The translations under genes were made by a program, and so were the position numbers. The notes under the pieces are model-generated. The model was not told the origin of the DNA and ran no database searches. It saw nothing but the letters and a program-made list of their open reading frames with translations. Positions 19,104 to 29,316 of a stretch of DNA of 64,000 bases are shown here, piece by piece. Location: assembly GCF_009849585.1 (NCBI RefSeq), contig NZ_VCRN01000008.1, positions 118,808-182,807 on the forward strand, read 5' to 3'. Source of the DNA: Bacillus sp. ZZV12-4809 (GTDB lineage Bacteria > Bacillota > Bacilli > Bacillales > Cytobacillaceae). Numbering within the stretch: the stretch's first letter is position 1; the number at the start of each line of letters is the position of its first letter.

Positions 19104-20284
19104 TTTATGAGCCACTCCCTTATGGATTCATTGCTATTTCTCAATTCCCCGCGCAATACTGCTTTTTCAGTCTTTTCAAGCTCTGCTTTTATCCATGGAC
19201 CAGGGGGTTTTCCAAACCAATGCATAAGCTGATCTCCATTAAGCTCCAGATCGCTTCTCTCTTTAATCGGCAGGGAGTGATATTGACTCAGCAGAATATC
19301 TGTTCCCCTGCTTGAGTCCTCATGCTGGATAACGTTCCGGACCCGTTCCGCGTTCAGGAATTTGCCCCCTGCCTGATAAAGGGAATAGTTAACCCACTCG
19401 TTTTTAGCTCTGTACCTGATCCAGCTTATGATCGACACTATCTTTTTTATCCTCTTTACAGGCAGTTTCCAGCTTTTCAGAAAAGCTTCAGTCTGCGACT
19501 CGTCCAGCTTAAAGAGGCAGGCAAGAAGGGCCCACATTTCATCTGCTGTCAGATCAGATGCATTATAATTTACCGCTTTTTTCAATTCCTGCTCAAAGCC
19601 GGACAATTTTGGAAGATAATTAGACAATCCGGTTTCCGCTATAACCTTAAGGGCTTTCATCCTGCCGGTTCCTGCCAACAGCTTTTCAAACTCTGCCAGC
19701 TTTCTTTCCACTGCAATGTTTTCAAGTAAATGAGATAGAGATGCCAGCGCATCATAAGTATCTTTCTCAATCTCAAATGCCAGCTGACTGAAAAACCGGA
19801 CTGCTCTCATCATTCGAAGGGCATCTTCTGTAAATCTCTCAGCCGGCTTGCCTACAGTGCAGATTCTTTTTTCCTCTATAGCGCCCCTGCCGTTAAAGGG
19901 ATCAATAAGCTGCCCGTCTTTATCCATAGCAATGGCGTTCATCGTAAAATCTCTTCTTCTCAAATCCTCTTCAAGTGATCTGATAAATTGCACTTCTGAT
20001 GGCCGCCTAAAGTCCAGATATTCCGCCTCTGTTCTGAAGGTTGTAATTTCATAAGGTGTGCCATGATATAGAACCACCACAGTACCATGCTCAATACCCA
20101 CATCTAGGGTTTTTGAGAAAATAGCTTTTACTTCCTCCGGGGTAGCTGAAGTGGCAATATCGACGTCTGCTATTTCTTTTCCAAGAATATAATCCCTGAC
20201 CGAACCTCCTACAAAATAAGCCTCATAACCTGAAGCTTCTAACTTCTCAAGGACAGGTACTGCCTTTTCGAAAGCTTCATTCAT
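19076..20284 (-). CDS. cca: CCA-adding tRNA nucleotidyltransferase
   Basis: Adds or repairs the CCA end of tRNAs. The 402-residue class II enzyme has the GGSVRDYILGKEIADVDIAT motif with the metal-binding DVD, then the RRRDFTMNA motif and the EDALRMMRAVRF helix. It starts with ATG sharing one base with the bshA stop and overlaps birA downstream, as in the B. subtilis operon. Confidence 0.96.
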   Translation of the reverse strand: MNEAFEKAVPVLEKLEASGYEAYFVGGSVRDYILGKEIADVDIATSATPEEVKAIFSKTLDVGIEHGTVVVLYHGTPYEITTFRTEAEYLDFRRPSEVQFIRSLEEDLRRRDFTMNAIAMDKDGQLIDPFNGRGAIEEKRICTVGKPAERFTEDALRMMRAVRFFSQLAFEIEKDTYDALASLSHLLENIAVERKLAEFEKLLAGTGRMKALKVIAETGLSNYLPKLSGFEQELKKAVNYNASDLTADEMWALLACLFKLDESQTEAFLKSWKLPVKRIKKIVSIISWIRYRAKNEWVNYSLYQAGGKFLNAERVRNVIQHEDSSRGTDILLSQYHSLPIKERSDLELNGDQLMHWFGKPPGPWIKAELEKTEKAVLRGELRNSNESIREWLIKCNQKSGTN

Positions 20285-21426
20285 CAGCGGTCACCTTTTT
20301 CCAGAAGTTCATAATAAAGCTCTTCATATTGAATGACAATACGGCCGGCACTGAACCTTTCCTTTGCAAGTGAGATGGATTGAGAAGAAAACTTCTTAAG
20401 CAGTTTCTCATCAGTTAACAATTTAGCTGCTTTTCGCGAGATATCAGTTATATCACCCATGGTGCAAATATAGCCGGTCTCACCATCGCTTATTACTTCG
20501 GGAATCCCGCCGACATCTGTACCGATGCATGGCACTCCGCATGCCATTGCCTCAAGGGCAACAAGTCCAAAGCTTTCCTTCTCGGATAATAAGAGCATTA
20601 AATCACTGATGCTGTAAAGCTCCTCCACATTATCCTGCTTGCCCAAAAACAAAACCTTGTCTTTAAGCTGCAGATCATTCACCAGTCTGCATATAACACT
20701 CATTTCCGGTCCGTCTCCTACTAACAGGAGCTTTGAAGGAACTTTTTCAGATATCTTTGCAAAGGCTTTAACAACATCCGGCACCCGCTTTACACCGCGG
20801 AAATTTGAAACATGAATGATCACCTTTTCACCGGGGTTAATGCCATATTCTTCTTTAAGGTAATGAGAATCGGTTTTTCTATAAATTCTTTCATCTATAA
20901 AGTTATAAACAGCACTTATGGACTTATCAGGTTTGATCAGGTCATAAGTTTGTGATATTAACGCTTTGGAAACAGCTGTAACTCCATCAGATTTTTCGAT
21001 TCCAAACCGGATCGCATCTGTAAGTGACGGGTCATACCCGAGAACTGTAATATCTGTCCCATGAAGGGTGGTAACAATCTTAATATCTGTACCGCTCATC
21101 TGCTTTGCCAGAATCGCACAAACGGCATGGGGAATTGCATAATGCACATGAAGCAGATCAAGCCCTTCACGTTTTATCACTTCTGCCATTTTGCTTGCAA
21201 GCGCAATATCATAAGGTGCGTATTGAAATACAGAATATTGATTGACATCCACCTGGTGATAAAAAATATTGGGGTACATTCTTTTCAGTCTAAAAGGAAG
21301 ACTGGATGAAATAAAATGAATCTCATGGCCTTTTTCGGCAAGCAATTTCCCTAATTCCGTCGCCACAACACCTGATCCTCCCACAGTAGGATAGCAGGTG
21401 ATCCCTATTTTTAATTTTTTTCTCAT
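20284..21426 (-). CDS. bshA: N-acetyl-glucosaminyl-malate synthase BshA
   Basis: First enzyme of bacillithiol synthesis: links UDP-GlcNAc to malate. The 380-residue GT4 glycosyltransferase has the [12 protein letters not shown] donor-side loop, HGTDITVLG and the EX7E region [16 protein letters not shown] near 285-300. It overlaps bshB1 by four bases, so the two bacillithiol steps are coupled. Confidence 0.96.
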   Translation of the reverse strand: MRKKLKIGITCYPTVGGSGVVATELGKLLAEKGHEIHFISSSLPFRLKRMYPNIFYHQVDVNQYSVFQYAPYDIALASKMAEVIKREGLDLLHVHYAIPHAVCAILAKQMSGTDIKIVTTLHGTDITVLGYDPSLTDAIRFGIEKSDGVTAVSKALISQTYDLIKPDKSISAVYNFIDERIYRKTDSHYLKEEYGINPGEKVIIHVSNFRGVKRVPDVVKAFAKISEKVPSKLLLVGDGPEMSVICRLVNDLQLKDKVLFLGKQDNVEELYSISDLMLLLSEKESFGLVALEAMACGVPCIGTDVGGIPEVISDGETGYICTMGDITDISRKAAKLLTDEKLLKKFSSQSISLAKERFSAGRIVIQYEELYYELLEKGDR

Positions 21427-22139
21427 AATTCTCCACCGAATATATCCATATTTAGCAGTAAGGGATTATTAACCTTAAAACCCTCTGCATACTGAACTCC
21501 TGCCTGTTTTCCAAACAGGCTTTCCCTCGCTGCAACAGTTTCAATATAACCATTGACAAGCGGTGTATCAAAAGAACCCGGGCTTTTAGTAAATTGACTC
21601 TGGTAAGCTTCAAGACCTGCAATTTTTTTATCCATATAAGCGGATATATCAATCAGAAAGTCAGGCTTATGGAAACCATTTATCATGTAAAAGTGAAGGC
21701 TTTTCACCTTATGCGGACCAGGATTGCCGCCTGTTTCAAAATTCCTGATTCCTGCTGAAAAAACAGCTTCTTCCACCAGGCGGGCACAGTGCCCATGGTC
21801 TGGATGCCTGTCTTCCATATATGGCGCAAACACAATTGCAGGCCTATATCTCCGGATCATTTCAGCAATCTTTTTTATGTATTCCTGGTTATAAAATAAG
21901 CCCCTGTCAGGCAGGTTAAGATTCTCCCGAATACGAACTCCCAGAATGTCCGCTGCTTTCAAAGCTTCGTCTTTTCGGATTTCTATCGTTCCATTGGAAG
22001 AAAGCTCTGCCCGGGTCAAGTCGCATATTCCAATCTGTTTTCCGGCAGAGGCAAATTTGGCAATAGTTCCGCCCATGCCGATTTCAACATCATCAGCATG
22101 CGCACCAAATGCCAGAATATCAAGTTTAGCTGGGTTCAT
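21423..22139 (-). CDS. bshB1: GlcNAc-malate deacetylase BshB1
   Basis: Second step of bacillithiol synthesis: removes the acetyl group from GlcNAc-malate. The 238-residue LmbE-like zinc hydrolase shows the [12 protein letters not shown] motif (13-24) and RHPDHGHC with the other metal ligands. Its 5' end overlaps mgsA by 14 bases. The bshC ligase is not in this window, as expected. Confidence 0.95.
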   Translation of the reverse strand: MNPAKLDILAFGAHADDVEIGMGGTIAKFASAGKQIGICDLTRAELSSNGTIEIRKDEALKAADILGVRIRENLNLPDRGLFYNQEYIKKIAEMIRRYRPAIVFAPYMEDRHPDHGHCARLVEEAVFSAGIRNFETGGNPGPHKVKSLHFYMINGFHKPDFLIDISAYMDKKIAGLEAYQSQFTKSPGSFDTPLVNGYIETVAARESLFGKQAGVQYAEGFKVNNPLLLNMDIFGGEL

Positions 22140-22548
22140 TCATTTCACCTTTTTCACTTACGATATTCCTCCATGATAAATCGTTGCGTTCCAGGCCTTT
22201 AATAATAATTTCCGCTGTGCCCATATTGGTGGCGAGCGGTACAGCATAAACGTCACAAAGGCGCACTAAAGCTGAGACATCCGGCTCATGGGGCTGAACT
22301 GTCAGGGGATCTCTGAAGAAAAATACCACATCCATTTTATTGTTGGCAATTAGAGCTCCAATTTCCTGGTCTCCGCCAAGCGGCCCGGACTGAAAACGAT
22401 GTATGGAAAGGCCTGTTTCTTTCATGATTCGTGAACCGGTTGTTCCGGTTGCATAAAGCGTATGATCAGCAAGGATAGATTTATAGGCGATTGCAAACCT
22501 AACAATATCGTCCTTTTTCTTATCATGGGCAATTAGGGCAATATTCAT
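22126..22548 (-). CDS. mgsA: Methylglyoxal synthase
   Basis: Converts dihydroxyacetone phosphate to methylglyoxal. The 140-residue protein has the phosphate loop TGTTG (34-38), SGPLGGD (54-60), RDPL (79-82) and QPHEPD (85-90). It lies 14 bases after dapB and overlaps bshB1. Placing it with bacillithiol genes makes sense, since methylglyoxal is detoxified through bacillithiol. Confidence 0.95.
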   Translation of the reverse strand: MNIALIAHDKKKDDIVRFAIAYKSILADHTLYATGTTGSRIMKETGLSIHRFQSGPLGGDQEIGALIANNKMDVVFFFRDPLTVQPHEPDVSALVRLCDVYAVPLATNMGTAEIIIKGLERNDLSWRNIVSEKGEMNEPS

Positions 22549-22562
22549 GTCGGCACCCCTTT

Positions 22563-23366
22563 CTAATCAATAATATTTTCAAGCCCGTAAACGAGCGTAT
22601 CAATTTTTAACACTGTATCAACAGCAAGCTTTACTCCTGACATAAAGGAAGCTCTATTATACGAGTCATGACGGATGGTCAATGTCTGGCCCTCAGAGCC
22701 AAACATTACCTGCTGATGAGCAATCAGGCCTGGCAGGCGTACAGAATGTATATGCATGCCATCGAAATTTGCGCCTCTTGAACCTGGAATCGTTTCCTTC
22801 TCCTCCGGGTGCCCCTGCTCCTTTTCAGTTCTTACATCTGCAATCATCTCAGCTGTTTTAACCGCAGTTCCAGATGGAGCATCCAATTTCTGATCATGGT
22901 GCAGCTCAATAATTTCTACATCATTAAAATATCTTCCGGCCAATTGGGAGAATTTCATCATTAAAACTGCACCCAGTGCAAAGTTCGGGGCAATAATGCA
23001 GCCAATTTCTTTTTCACGGCAGAGTTCTTCAAGCTCATCCAGATTTTCCTTTGAAAAGCCTGTTGTTCCAACTACTGGCCTTACACCATATTCCAGGGCC
23101 GTTTTTGTGTGGAACATCCCTACCTCCGGAGTGGTCAAATCGATCAGTACATCGGGACTTAGCTCCTGAAAGCATTGAGCAAGATCTGTATATATCGGAA
23201 CTTGGCCAAATTGTGAGAAGCCTTCAAAATCGCCAAGAAAGCCACCTCCATTTTTATGATCGATCACAGCAGCTAACTCATAGTTCTCTGTACGATTAAC
23301 CAGATGGACGGCTTCACTTCCCATCCTCCCCCGCGGTCCCGCTATAATAACTTTAACTTTATCCAT
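22563..23366 (-). CDS. dapB: 4-hydroxy-tetrahydrodipicolinate reductase
   Basis: NAD(P)H-dependent step toward diaminopimelate, lysine and spore dipicolinate. The 267-residue protein has the Rossmann motif AGPRGRMG (9-16), and [15 protein letters not shown] with the catalytic His-His and Lys. A good ribosome site precedes the ATG. It follows ypjD by 14 bases. Confidence 0.96.
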   Translation of the reverse strand: MDKVKVIIAGPRGRMGSEAVHLVNRTENYELAAVIDHKNGGGFLGDFEGFSQFGQVPIYTDLAQCFQELSPDVLIDLTTPEVGMFHTKTALEYGVRPVVGTTGFSKENLDELEELCREKEIGCIIAPNFALGAVLMMKFSQLAGRYFNDVEIIELHHDQKLDAPSGTAVKTAEMIADVRTEKEQGHPEEKETIPGSRGANFDGMHIHSVRLPGLIAHQQVMFGSEGQTLTIRHDSYNRASFMSGVKLAVDTVLKIDTLVYGLENIID

Positions 23367-23380
23367 TGTCCTCTCTCCTT

Positions 23381-23713
23381 CTATTCTTCAATTCTTGTCC
23401 ATCTGTCTTTATCACGCGTGCTGAATTTTTTCATTACACGATCGTGCGCTTCTTCTAAATCAATATTTAAGGAATTGGCAAAGCATATAAGAACAAAGAG
23501 CATATCTCCAAGTTCTTCTTCAATAGCCTTTTCTTCCTCTGTAGATTTTTTTGGTTTTTCACCATAGTGGTGGTTTACTTCCCTGGATAATTCACCAAGT
23601 TCCTCCGTCATCCTTGCTAACATCGCTAATGGACTGAAATAACCTTCTTTGAATTGGCTTATGTATTGATCTACTTCTGTTTGCATATCTTTCATTGTTT
23701 TTGGAGTATCCAT
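23381..23713 (-). CDS. ypjD: MazG-like nucleotide pyrophosphohydrolase YpjD
   Basis: A 110-residue all-helical protein with the metal motif [10 protein letters not shown] and, about 25 residues later, [10 protein letters not shown], typical of MazG-type enzymes that hydrolyse (d)NTPs to monophosphates. The substrate cannot be told from sequence. GAGGTGAGAG precedes the ATG. It is the first gene of the long operon ending at birA. Confidence 0.92.
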   Translation of the reverse strand: MDTPKTMKDMQTEVDQYISQFKEGYFSPLAMLARMTEELGELSREVNHHYGEKPKKSTEEEKAIEEELGDMLFVLICFANSLNIDLEEAHDRVMKKFSTRDKDRWTRIEE

Positions 23714-23848
23714 ACTCTCACCTCAGCTTCTATTTAGATTTTCAATATACTCTGAATTCCACTTTTCATGTTAAGCTATTGCTCAGCTATTTTACAAATA
23801 TTTTTTATCATGGCTTATAGATGAACAGTCGGCCGCACCCTGATGTTA

Positions 23849-23877
23849 TTGCTCTTATAATCTGTATCTTATATAAT
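23849..23877 (+). promoter_or_regulatory. SigA-type promoter of ypjC
   Basis: TTGCTC (23849-23854), a 17-base spacer, then perfect TATAAT (23872-23877), 45 bases before the ypjC start. Confidence 0.65.
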
Positions 23878-23922
23878 TAGAGACACTTTGATATTGTGAT
23901 ATTCAGGCAGCGGAGGGATATT

Positions 23923-24795
23923 ATGTTTTCTGGATTAAAATTTAAGAATATTTTTTTCATTTTGCTCGGCTCGGCCATTTTTTCTTGGGGCCTTGTTCAC
24001 TTTAATATGCAAAACAACTTGGCTGAAGGAGGCTTCACCGGTATTACCCTGCTTTTGTACTTCCTTTTCGAATGGGACCCTTCCTATACTAACCTTCTGC
24101 TAAATATACCTCTTTTCTTTATTGGATGGAAACTGCTGGGGAGAAATGTTTTTCTTTATACCATTATCGGAACGGTAAGTGTGTCGGTATTTTTATGGAT
24201 TTTTCAGCGGTACCAGATTGAAATGCCTTTAAAAGAGGACTTGACTCTTGCTTCATTATTCGCGGGTGTATTTATCGGAATCGGGCTTGGGACTATTTTC
24301 AGGTTTGGAGGCACAACAGGCGGGGTCGACATAATTGCGAGACTTGTCCATAAATATGCCGGAGTCAGCATGGGAAAGACTATGTTCATTTTTGACTTTT
24401 TTGTAATAGCCCTTTCATTAATTACATATTTAAACTACAGGGAAGCCATGTATACGCTGGTTGCTGTGTTTATAGGTGCTAAGGTAATAGATTTCATGCA
24501 GGAAGGGGCTTATGCTGCAAGAGGGGCCATGATCATATCAGAACAGAATGATGCAATTGCCGAAAAAATAATGAAAGAGATGGACCGGGGCGTAACAGTT
24601 TTAAAAGGCCATGGTTCCTTCACTAAAAAAGAGCGGGAAGTATTGTATTGTGTTGTCGGCCGCAATGAAATTGTGCGGTTAAAAAATGCAATCACATCTG
24701 TTGACCCTCATGCATTTGTTTCTGTCACAGCTGTACATGATGTATTGGGGGAAGGCTTTACCCTGGATGAAAATAAAAAGCCGGTTGAACGATAA
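23923..24795 (+). CDS. ypjC: YpjC, YitT-family membrane protein
   Basis: Integral membrane protein with about five or six hydrophobic segments in the first 200 residues and a cytosolic C-terminal DUF2179 domain. Family function is unknown. The ATG at 23923 (290 aa) follows GCGGAGGG; an upstream ATG at 23896 lacks a ribosome site. It is one of the few plus-strand genes, and its terminator is back to back with that of the next gene. Confidence 0.9.
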   Translation: MFSGLKFKNIFFILLGSAIFSWGLVHFNMQNNLAEGGFTGITLLLYFLFEWDPSYTNLLLNIPLFFIGWKLLGRNVFLYTIIGTVSVSVFLWIFQRYQIEMPLKEDLTLASLFAGVFIGIGLGTIFRFGGTTGGVDIIARLVHKYAGVSMGKTMFIFDFFVIALSLITYLNYREAMYTLVAVFIGAKVIDFMQEGAYAARGAMIISEQNDAIAEKIMKEMDRGVTVLKGHGSFTKKEREVLYCVVGRNEIVRLKNAITSVDPHAFVSVTAVHDVLGEGFTLDENKKPVER

Positions 24796-24801
24796 ATATC
24801 G

Positions 24802-24830
24802 AAGTGATGTCCCAAAGGCATCACTTTTTT
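24802..24830 (+). terminator. Terminator of ypjC
   Basis: AAGTGATG/CATCACTT followed by a T run, seven bases past the stop codon. Confidence 0.85.
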
Positions 24831-24834
24831 CATT

Positions 24835-24858
24835 AAAAAAGCCGGCATTGCCGGCTTT
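24835..24858 (-). terminator. Terminator of the zinc metallopeptidase gene
   Basis: AAAGCCGGC/GCCGGCTTT with a short loop and T run on the minus strand, at the gene's stop codon. Confidence 0.8.
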
Positions 24859-25538
24859 CACTCAGATCTGGTCATACCTGTATAGATAAGAATTAAACGC
24901 AGCAGTTCCAGCACAGCCACAGCTGCTGCCGCCACATATGTCAAAGCGGCTGCATTCAATACTTTTTTTGTCTCTCTTTCTTCATCGTTTCTGATTATGC
25001 CCAGAGATACCACCTGATCCATCGCACGATTAGAGGCATTGAACTCTACCGGAAGTGTGATTACCTGAAAAACCACTGCAGCTGCCATAAAGATAATTCC
25101 AAGAAGCACCATACCGCTCAAGCCCGCAAAAAAACCGATCATGATCAGAATCCAGGAGAAATTTGAACCAAGATTCGCAACGGGCACGAGCGCATGGCGG
25201 AAACGAAGAAAAGCGTAATCCTGATTATCCTGGATGGCATGGCCAACCTCATGGGCTGCAATAGCAGCAGCAGCCACAGAATGGCCATGATAGTTTGTTG
25301 CTGAAAGCCTCACAGTCTTGGTTCGCGGATCATAATGATCCGTTAGATGCCCCCTGGTTTCCTCAACGACAACTTTATATAGACCATTTGCATCCAGTAT
25401 TCTTCTGGCTACCTCTGCCCCCCTCATTTGAGTAGATGAAGGAACTCTTGAATATTTGCTGTAAGCTCCCTTTACTTTCATTTGTGCCCAAAGCGGAACA
25501 AGAATAATTATTGCAAAATAAATGAGATATCCTCCCAT
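24858..25538 (-). CDS. YugP-type membrane zinc metallopeptidase
   Basis: A 226-residue membrane protein with an N-terminal hydrophobic segment, the zinc motif HEVGHAIQ, and further membrane segments around NFSWILIMIGF and LLGIIFMAAAVVF. This is the neutral zinc metallopeptidase family that includes YugP. The ATG at 25538 follows GGGAGGTAAC; the longer reading frame has no ribosome site. In B. subtilis the homologue is elsewhere, so its place between ypjC and ypjB differs. Substrate unknown. Confidence 0.85.
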   Translation of the reverse strand: MGGYLIYFAIIILVPLWAQMKVKGAYSKYSRVPSSTQMRGAEVARRILDANGLYKVVVEETRGHLTDHYDPRTKTVRLSATNYHGHSVAAAAIAAHEVGHAIQDNQDYAFLRFRHALVPVANLGSNFSWILIMIGFFAGLSGMVLLGIIFMAAAVVFQVITLPVEFNASNRAMDQVVSLGIIRNDEERETKKVLNAAALTYVAAAAVAVLELLRLILIYTGMTRSE

Positions 25539-25694
25539 TTTGTTACCTCCCATTAAGCTGGTCATGGTGATTTTTACAGCTGGCCTGAAGTCCAGCATAT
25601 AAATCGCTCTGTCCTATCTTTTCCCTTTTCTCTTGATTGCAAAACGGAAGACTTTGATTATCAGCATAAATATTGTTGTTTATCTAATATGAAT

Positions 25695-25885
25695 GCCCGT
25701 AAATTTCCTCTCCATGCACCCCAGAGAAAAATGGGGCGGGCGATGAGCATCCTCGATGCTGCGTGTCTGCTTGGTCTCAGCCATCGAGCTGCTTCATAAG
25801 AATCTTATATAAGCTTCCTAGTTCACGAAGGAAAAGTATGCATTTTCGAGAAACCTGCATCTTCTGCCAGATTCAGCTCAGCAGG
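25695..25885 (-). repeat. Decayed GTTGATT-family repeat, minus orientation
   Basis: The minus strand shows GAGACCAAGCAGACACGCAGC and a GATGCTCATCGCCCGCCCC core, similar to the repeat at 12525-12652 but with degraded ends. It occupies most of the gap 25539-25931, which otherwise appears empty. Confidence 0.45.
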
Positions 25886-25931
25886 TAATATAGGAAAAAG
25901 CATCAAACCTTGCGAAGCCAGCCTTTTATAT

Positions 25932-26708
25932 TTATGATCTATTTTTTTGTCTAGCCCTGTCTCCCTTATATTTTCTCCATCCTACGTAAGATAATGTAAT
26001 GATGATTATGCTTCCGGTTGAGATGATCACCCACCAGAGGGATGGATCAGTTTCATCTTCTGTCATTTCATCAAAGATAGTCTGCAGATCATTTTCCAAT
26101 GCAGCAAGCTCCTGCTGGCTTGCCTGCTGGGTGAGTACCTGTGGCCGGTAATGATCAATAAAATTAATGCGGGCGTCCAGTTTTTGTACTTTTTCTGCAT
26201 CAACATCAATCTTCAGACTGGGATAAATAACCTCATATAAAGATAAAAAAGAATTCAAATGTGAATGGAAGTTTTCGTTATTGCCGCTATATGCTGCTTC
26301 CTTTACCTCACCAAATACCGACATAATCGGCTTCTCCATTTCAGTCCATAACGGCTGATATTTAGAGGAAATTGCATCCATTACAAGCCGGAATTTTGTT
26401 GCATGATTCAGACGCTCTTCATGGCTCATAGATGTATTCACCGCAGCTTGTACAGCATAATCGTGAGAGACGGTAATAATCCGAAGTTCGTCCATTGTAA
26501 ATGGCCTTTCCTTGCCGTTCACAGCAACAAATTGCTCGGAAAAATACTCCAGCAGCTTCTTGGCATCCTCATACCTGTGAAGCTTAACCATCTGTAAGGC
26601 TTCATTAGATAATTGGTCTAATTTATCTATTTTTGTTGTCTTATCTGCAGACACCATTCCAGGCAATAACATAATAATAATTAAGAATGCGATTACTTTT
26701 CGCCTCAT
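25932..26708 (-). CDS. ypjB: Sporulation protein YpjB
   Basis: A 258-residue protein with a signal peptide (about 1-22, ending near VSA), an exported helical domain, and a C-terminal membrane segment (about 228-246) followed by a basic tail. This layout and its place beside ypjA match YpjB, a mother-cell sporulation gene in B. subtilis of unclear role. The ATG at 26708 follows GGGGGG; a TTG one codon earlier is less likely. Confidence 0.8.
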   Translation of the reverse strand: MRRKVIAFLIIIMLLPGMVSADKTTKIDKLDQLSNEALQMVKLHRYEDAKKLLEYFSEQFVAVNGKERPFTMDELRIITVSHDYAVQAAVNTSMSHEERLNHATKFRLVMDAISSKYQPLWTEMEKPIMSVFGEVKEAAYSGNNENFHSHLNSFLSLYEVIYPSLKIDVDAEKVQKLDARINFIDHYRPQVLTQQASQQELAALENDLQTIFDEMTEDETDPSLWWVIISTGSIIIITLSYVGWRKYKGDRARQKNRS

Positions 26709-26888
26709 CAAACTTGTCCCCCCTCAAATTACTATTAGATAAATATGAAAAGATGGACAAGGTTAGACCAGAAAAAATTTTGGGAAAAAATAATACACAT
26801 CAGACGCTTTTTTTTCAGCAAAAGGAGAAATTAGCTTCCTAAAGCGTAATGGAAAAGGCTCGATTTTAATAGTTTTTTTGCATGAAAA

Positions 26889-26916
26889 AGCCCGCAGATT
26901 TTTGCTGCGGGGGCTT
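26889..26916 (-). terminator. Terminator of ypjA
   Basis: AAGCCCGCAG/CTGCGGGGGCTT around a short loop, with T-rich sequence on the minus strand. The rest of the gap 26709-27109 holds a weak, decayed repeat-like stretch near 26960-27040 and no gene. Confidence 0.7.
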
Positions 26917-27109
26917 ACTTTTATTCAGAAAGATACAGGAGCCTTCTAAAGAAAATTGATAATAGCTTCATCAAATGATCACCGGGCGATGGATGCGCGT
27001 CAGCATTTTGAGGATCAGCGCCACTGCCATTATCAATTAGGAGATTAAATTAAAGTATGAAAAAACAGCAGGCTTTATGTAAATAGCCTTACATAACCCA
27101 TTAACGGCA

Positions 27110-27706
27110 CTATTTCGCTATATCCAAGCTAAACCGATTCTTTCTTAAGACGAAGTAATATGCTGCTCCCAGTGAAAAAATGCTGAGCCAGAAAGTAAAA
27201 TAGCCGATTTGCGGTGTGTAAAGGTTTAAAATAGGATAGCGGGGAAGCATGAAAAATACGTAATCAATTACATCGTTATGCAGGGTCCAGATTCCCGTTA
27301 TAGCAAGATGCCATGTTTTAAAACGATAGAATGGTGCATACAGCACACCCTGAACTGCCATTGCACCATGTGAAAAAATCAGCATTAGAGCAACAGGGTC
27401 CAGTTCACCTGTAACCTGAAATACGAGCAAATTCATAACTACAGCCCATATTCCGTATTTAATAAGAGTTACAATAGCTAAGGCTTCCAGCAAGGGCCAA
27501 TTTCTGCCCAATAAAAAGGCGATCAGCACAAACATAAAAAACAGGCTCGCTGTAGGGCTGTCCGGTACGAAAGGCAAGAAAATAGCCGGTGTATCTACCA
27601 GCTGCCACTTATACCATATATACCCATAGATGGTGCCTGCAGTGTTGATAACCAGAAGCAGTATAAGCATAGCTCTGCTTCCTAATAAAGGATAGATCCA
27701 TTTCAT
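27110..27706 (-). CDS. ypjA: YpjA, DUF1405 membrane protein
   Basis: A 198-residue protein with five or six membrane segments and no known catalytic motif. Position between ypjB and qcrC and its length match YpjA. I used the ATG at 27706, which follows AAAAGGAG; the longer frame start has no ribosome site. Function unknown. Confidence 0.85.
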   Translation of the reverse strand: MKWIYPLLGSRAMLILLLVINTAGTIYGYIWYKWQLVDTPAIFLPFVPDSPTASLFFMFVLIAFLLGRNWPLLEALAIVTLIKYGIWAVVMNLLVFQVTGELDPVALMLIFSHGAMAVQGVLYAPFYRFKTWHLAITGIWTLHNDVIDYVFFMLPRYPILNLYTPQIGYFTFWLSIFSLGAAYYFVLRKNRFSLDIAK

Positions 27707-27784
27707 GTTTTTTCTCCTTTTCTCTATACACACGATTATTTCATCATTTTACCACATAAAACTCCTGTAAAAAAACGAATCTTT

Positions 27785-27826
27785 TTAGACAAAAAAAAGA
27801 AGCTGGCAATGCCAGCTTCTTTTTTA
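27785..27826 (-). terminator. Terminator of qcrABC
   Basis: AAGAAGCTGGC/GCCAGCTTCTT with a three-base loop and long A/T runs, two bases past the qcrC stop. Confidence 0.88.
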
Positions 27827-27827
27827 A

Positions 27828-28595
27828 TTATTTGCTTTCAAGGCCAGAAATGAATTCAGCAAGCTTTTGAAGCTCTTCATCAGAGCCTTTAAACATTCCT
27901 GGAGGCATAGCGCCTTTACCGTTTTTGGCAATGTCAGCAACTTCTTCAGGTGTTAACCCGGTGTCAACAAGCGCAGGTGAACCTGCACCACCCTGAAGAT
28001 CTCCTCCGTGGCAGGAAATACAGCCGTTTGCTTCAAAAATCTTGTAGCCTTCGTCTTCTTTATCAAACTCTGCTTCAGCCACAATCTTACCTTGCTGTGC
28101 AGCCGCCTCCCAGTCATGGTGGGCAACAGACTCCCAAGTCAGGTAAGTGATGCCGGCTAGTGCCAATAGCATAAAGCCGGTTGCTAAAGGACGCTTGGAC
28201 GGACGGCGTTCAGGTCCGCGGTCAATGAATGGTGCAAGCATCAAAGCTCCGAATGCAAGACCCGGAATTATAAAAGCACCGATTGCATTATAAGGTCCAG
28301 ATGCATAGCTGTATTTCAGAAGCTGGTACAAGAACAGGAAGTACCAGTCTGGCAGCGGGATATAAGCTGTATCACTTGGATCAGCAATTTTTTCTAACGG
28401 CGGCTCATGCGCAATTGTCAAGCATAGGAAACCGATAAGGAATACAGCCCCTACCATCCATTCCTTTAACAGGAAGTTTGGCCAGAATGCTTCTGTTTTT
28501 CCTGGATATTCCGAATAGTCTTTCGGAATATTCGGTTTACGTTCTGCAGGAACACGAGAGTCACCTACGAATTTCATACCTTTACCACGATGCAT
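27828..28595 (-). CDS. qcrC: Menaquinol-cytochrome c reductase, cytochrome b/c subunit
   Basis: Fusion of a subunit IV-like membrane part (three or four segments, with PLPDWYFLFLYQLLK near 80-95 at the quinol site) and a C-terminal cytochrome c domain with the haem motif CISCH and a later Met ligand region PPGMF. The 255 residues match the Bacillus bc complex. AGGGGA precedes the ATG. It is the last gene of the operon. Confidence 0.96.
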   Translation of the reverse strand: MHRGKGMKFVGDSRVPAERKPNIPKDYSEYPGKTEAFWPNFLLKEWMVGAVFLIGFLCLTIAHEPPLEKIADPSDTAYIPLPDWYFLFLYQLLKYSYASGPYNAIGAFIIPGLAFGALMLAPFIDRGPERRPSKRPLATGFMLLALAGITYLTWESVAHHDWEAAAQQGKIVAEAEFDKEDEGYKIFEANGCISCHGGDLQGGAGSPALVDTGLTPEEVADIAKNGKGAMPPGMFKGSDEELQKLAEFISGLESK

Positions 28596-28638
28596 TGGGC
28601 GATTTCCCCTCCTTTTGCAATGATCAAAAAATTATTTC

Positions 28639-29313
28639 TTACAACGGTCCTGAAATACCCTGCTTACGAATCATAATAAAGTGGGCAGCCATTAACCCGA
28701 ATAATGCAGCCGGTAAGAAGAATACATGGATAGCAAAGAATCGGGTGATCGTCTGCGCGCCGACAATATCAGAATGTCCTGCAATAAGTATTTTCAGATA
28801 TTCTCCAATCAGCGGAGTAGATTCTACGATCTGAATTGTTACTTTTGTAGCGAAAAGGGCTTTCATATCCCAAGGCAATAAGTAACCTGTCAGTCCAAGT
28901 GCAAGCATTATGAAGAAAATAAGCACTCCGACAATCCAGTTTAATTCACGGGGCTTCTTATAAGCTCCCTGGAAGAAAACACGTAACGTATGTAGGAACA
29001 TCATTACGATTACCAAACTTGCTCCCCAGTGGTGCATTCCGCGGACAATCTGCCCGAATGCAACATGGTTTTGAAGATAATACACGGATTCCCATGCATT
29101 TTTGATATCCGGAACATAGTACATTGTCAGGAACATACCGGATAAGATTTGAATTACAGTAACGAAGAACGTCAGACCGCCAAAACAGTAAACAAATGCA
29201 GAGAAATGATGTGCAGGGTTTACATGCTCAGGCACTTCATGGTCAGCAATATCCCGCCAGATCGGCGTAATATCTAAACGCTCATCTACCCAATCATAAA
29301 TTTTGTTTAACAA
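28639..29313 (-). CDS. qcrB: Menaquinol-cytochrome c reductase, cytochrome b subunit
   Basis: A 224-residue b6-type cytochrome with four membrane helices, haem-ligand histidines in HHWGASL and the fourth helix, and the quinol-site region around LPWDMKA. It carries electrons from menaquinol toward the Rieske and c-haem centres. It starts three bases after the qcrA stop. Confidence 0.96.
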   Translation of the reverse strand: MLNKIYDWVDERLDITPIWRDIADHEVPEHVNPAHHFSAFVYCFGGLTFFVTVIQILSGMFLTMYYVPDIKNAWESVYYLQNHVAFGQIVRGMHHWGASLVIVMMFLHTLRVFFQGAYKKPRELNWIVGVLIFFIMLALGLTGYLLPWDMKALFATKVTIQIVESTPLIGEYLKILIAGHSDIVGAQTITRFFAIHVFFLPAALFGLMAAHFIMIRKQGISGPL

Positions 29314-29316
29314 TTA

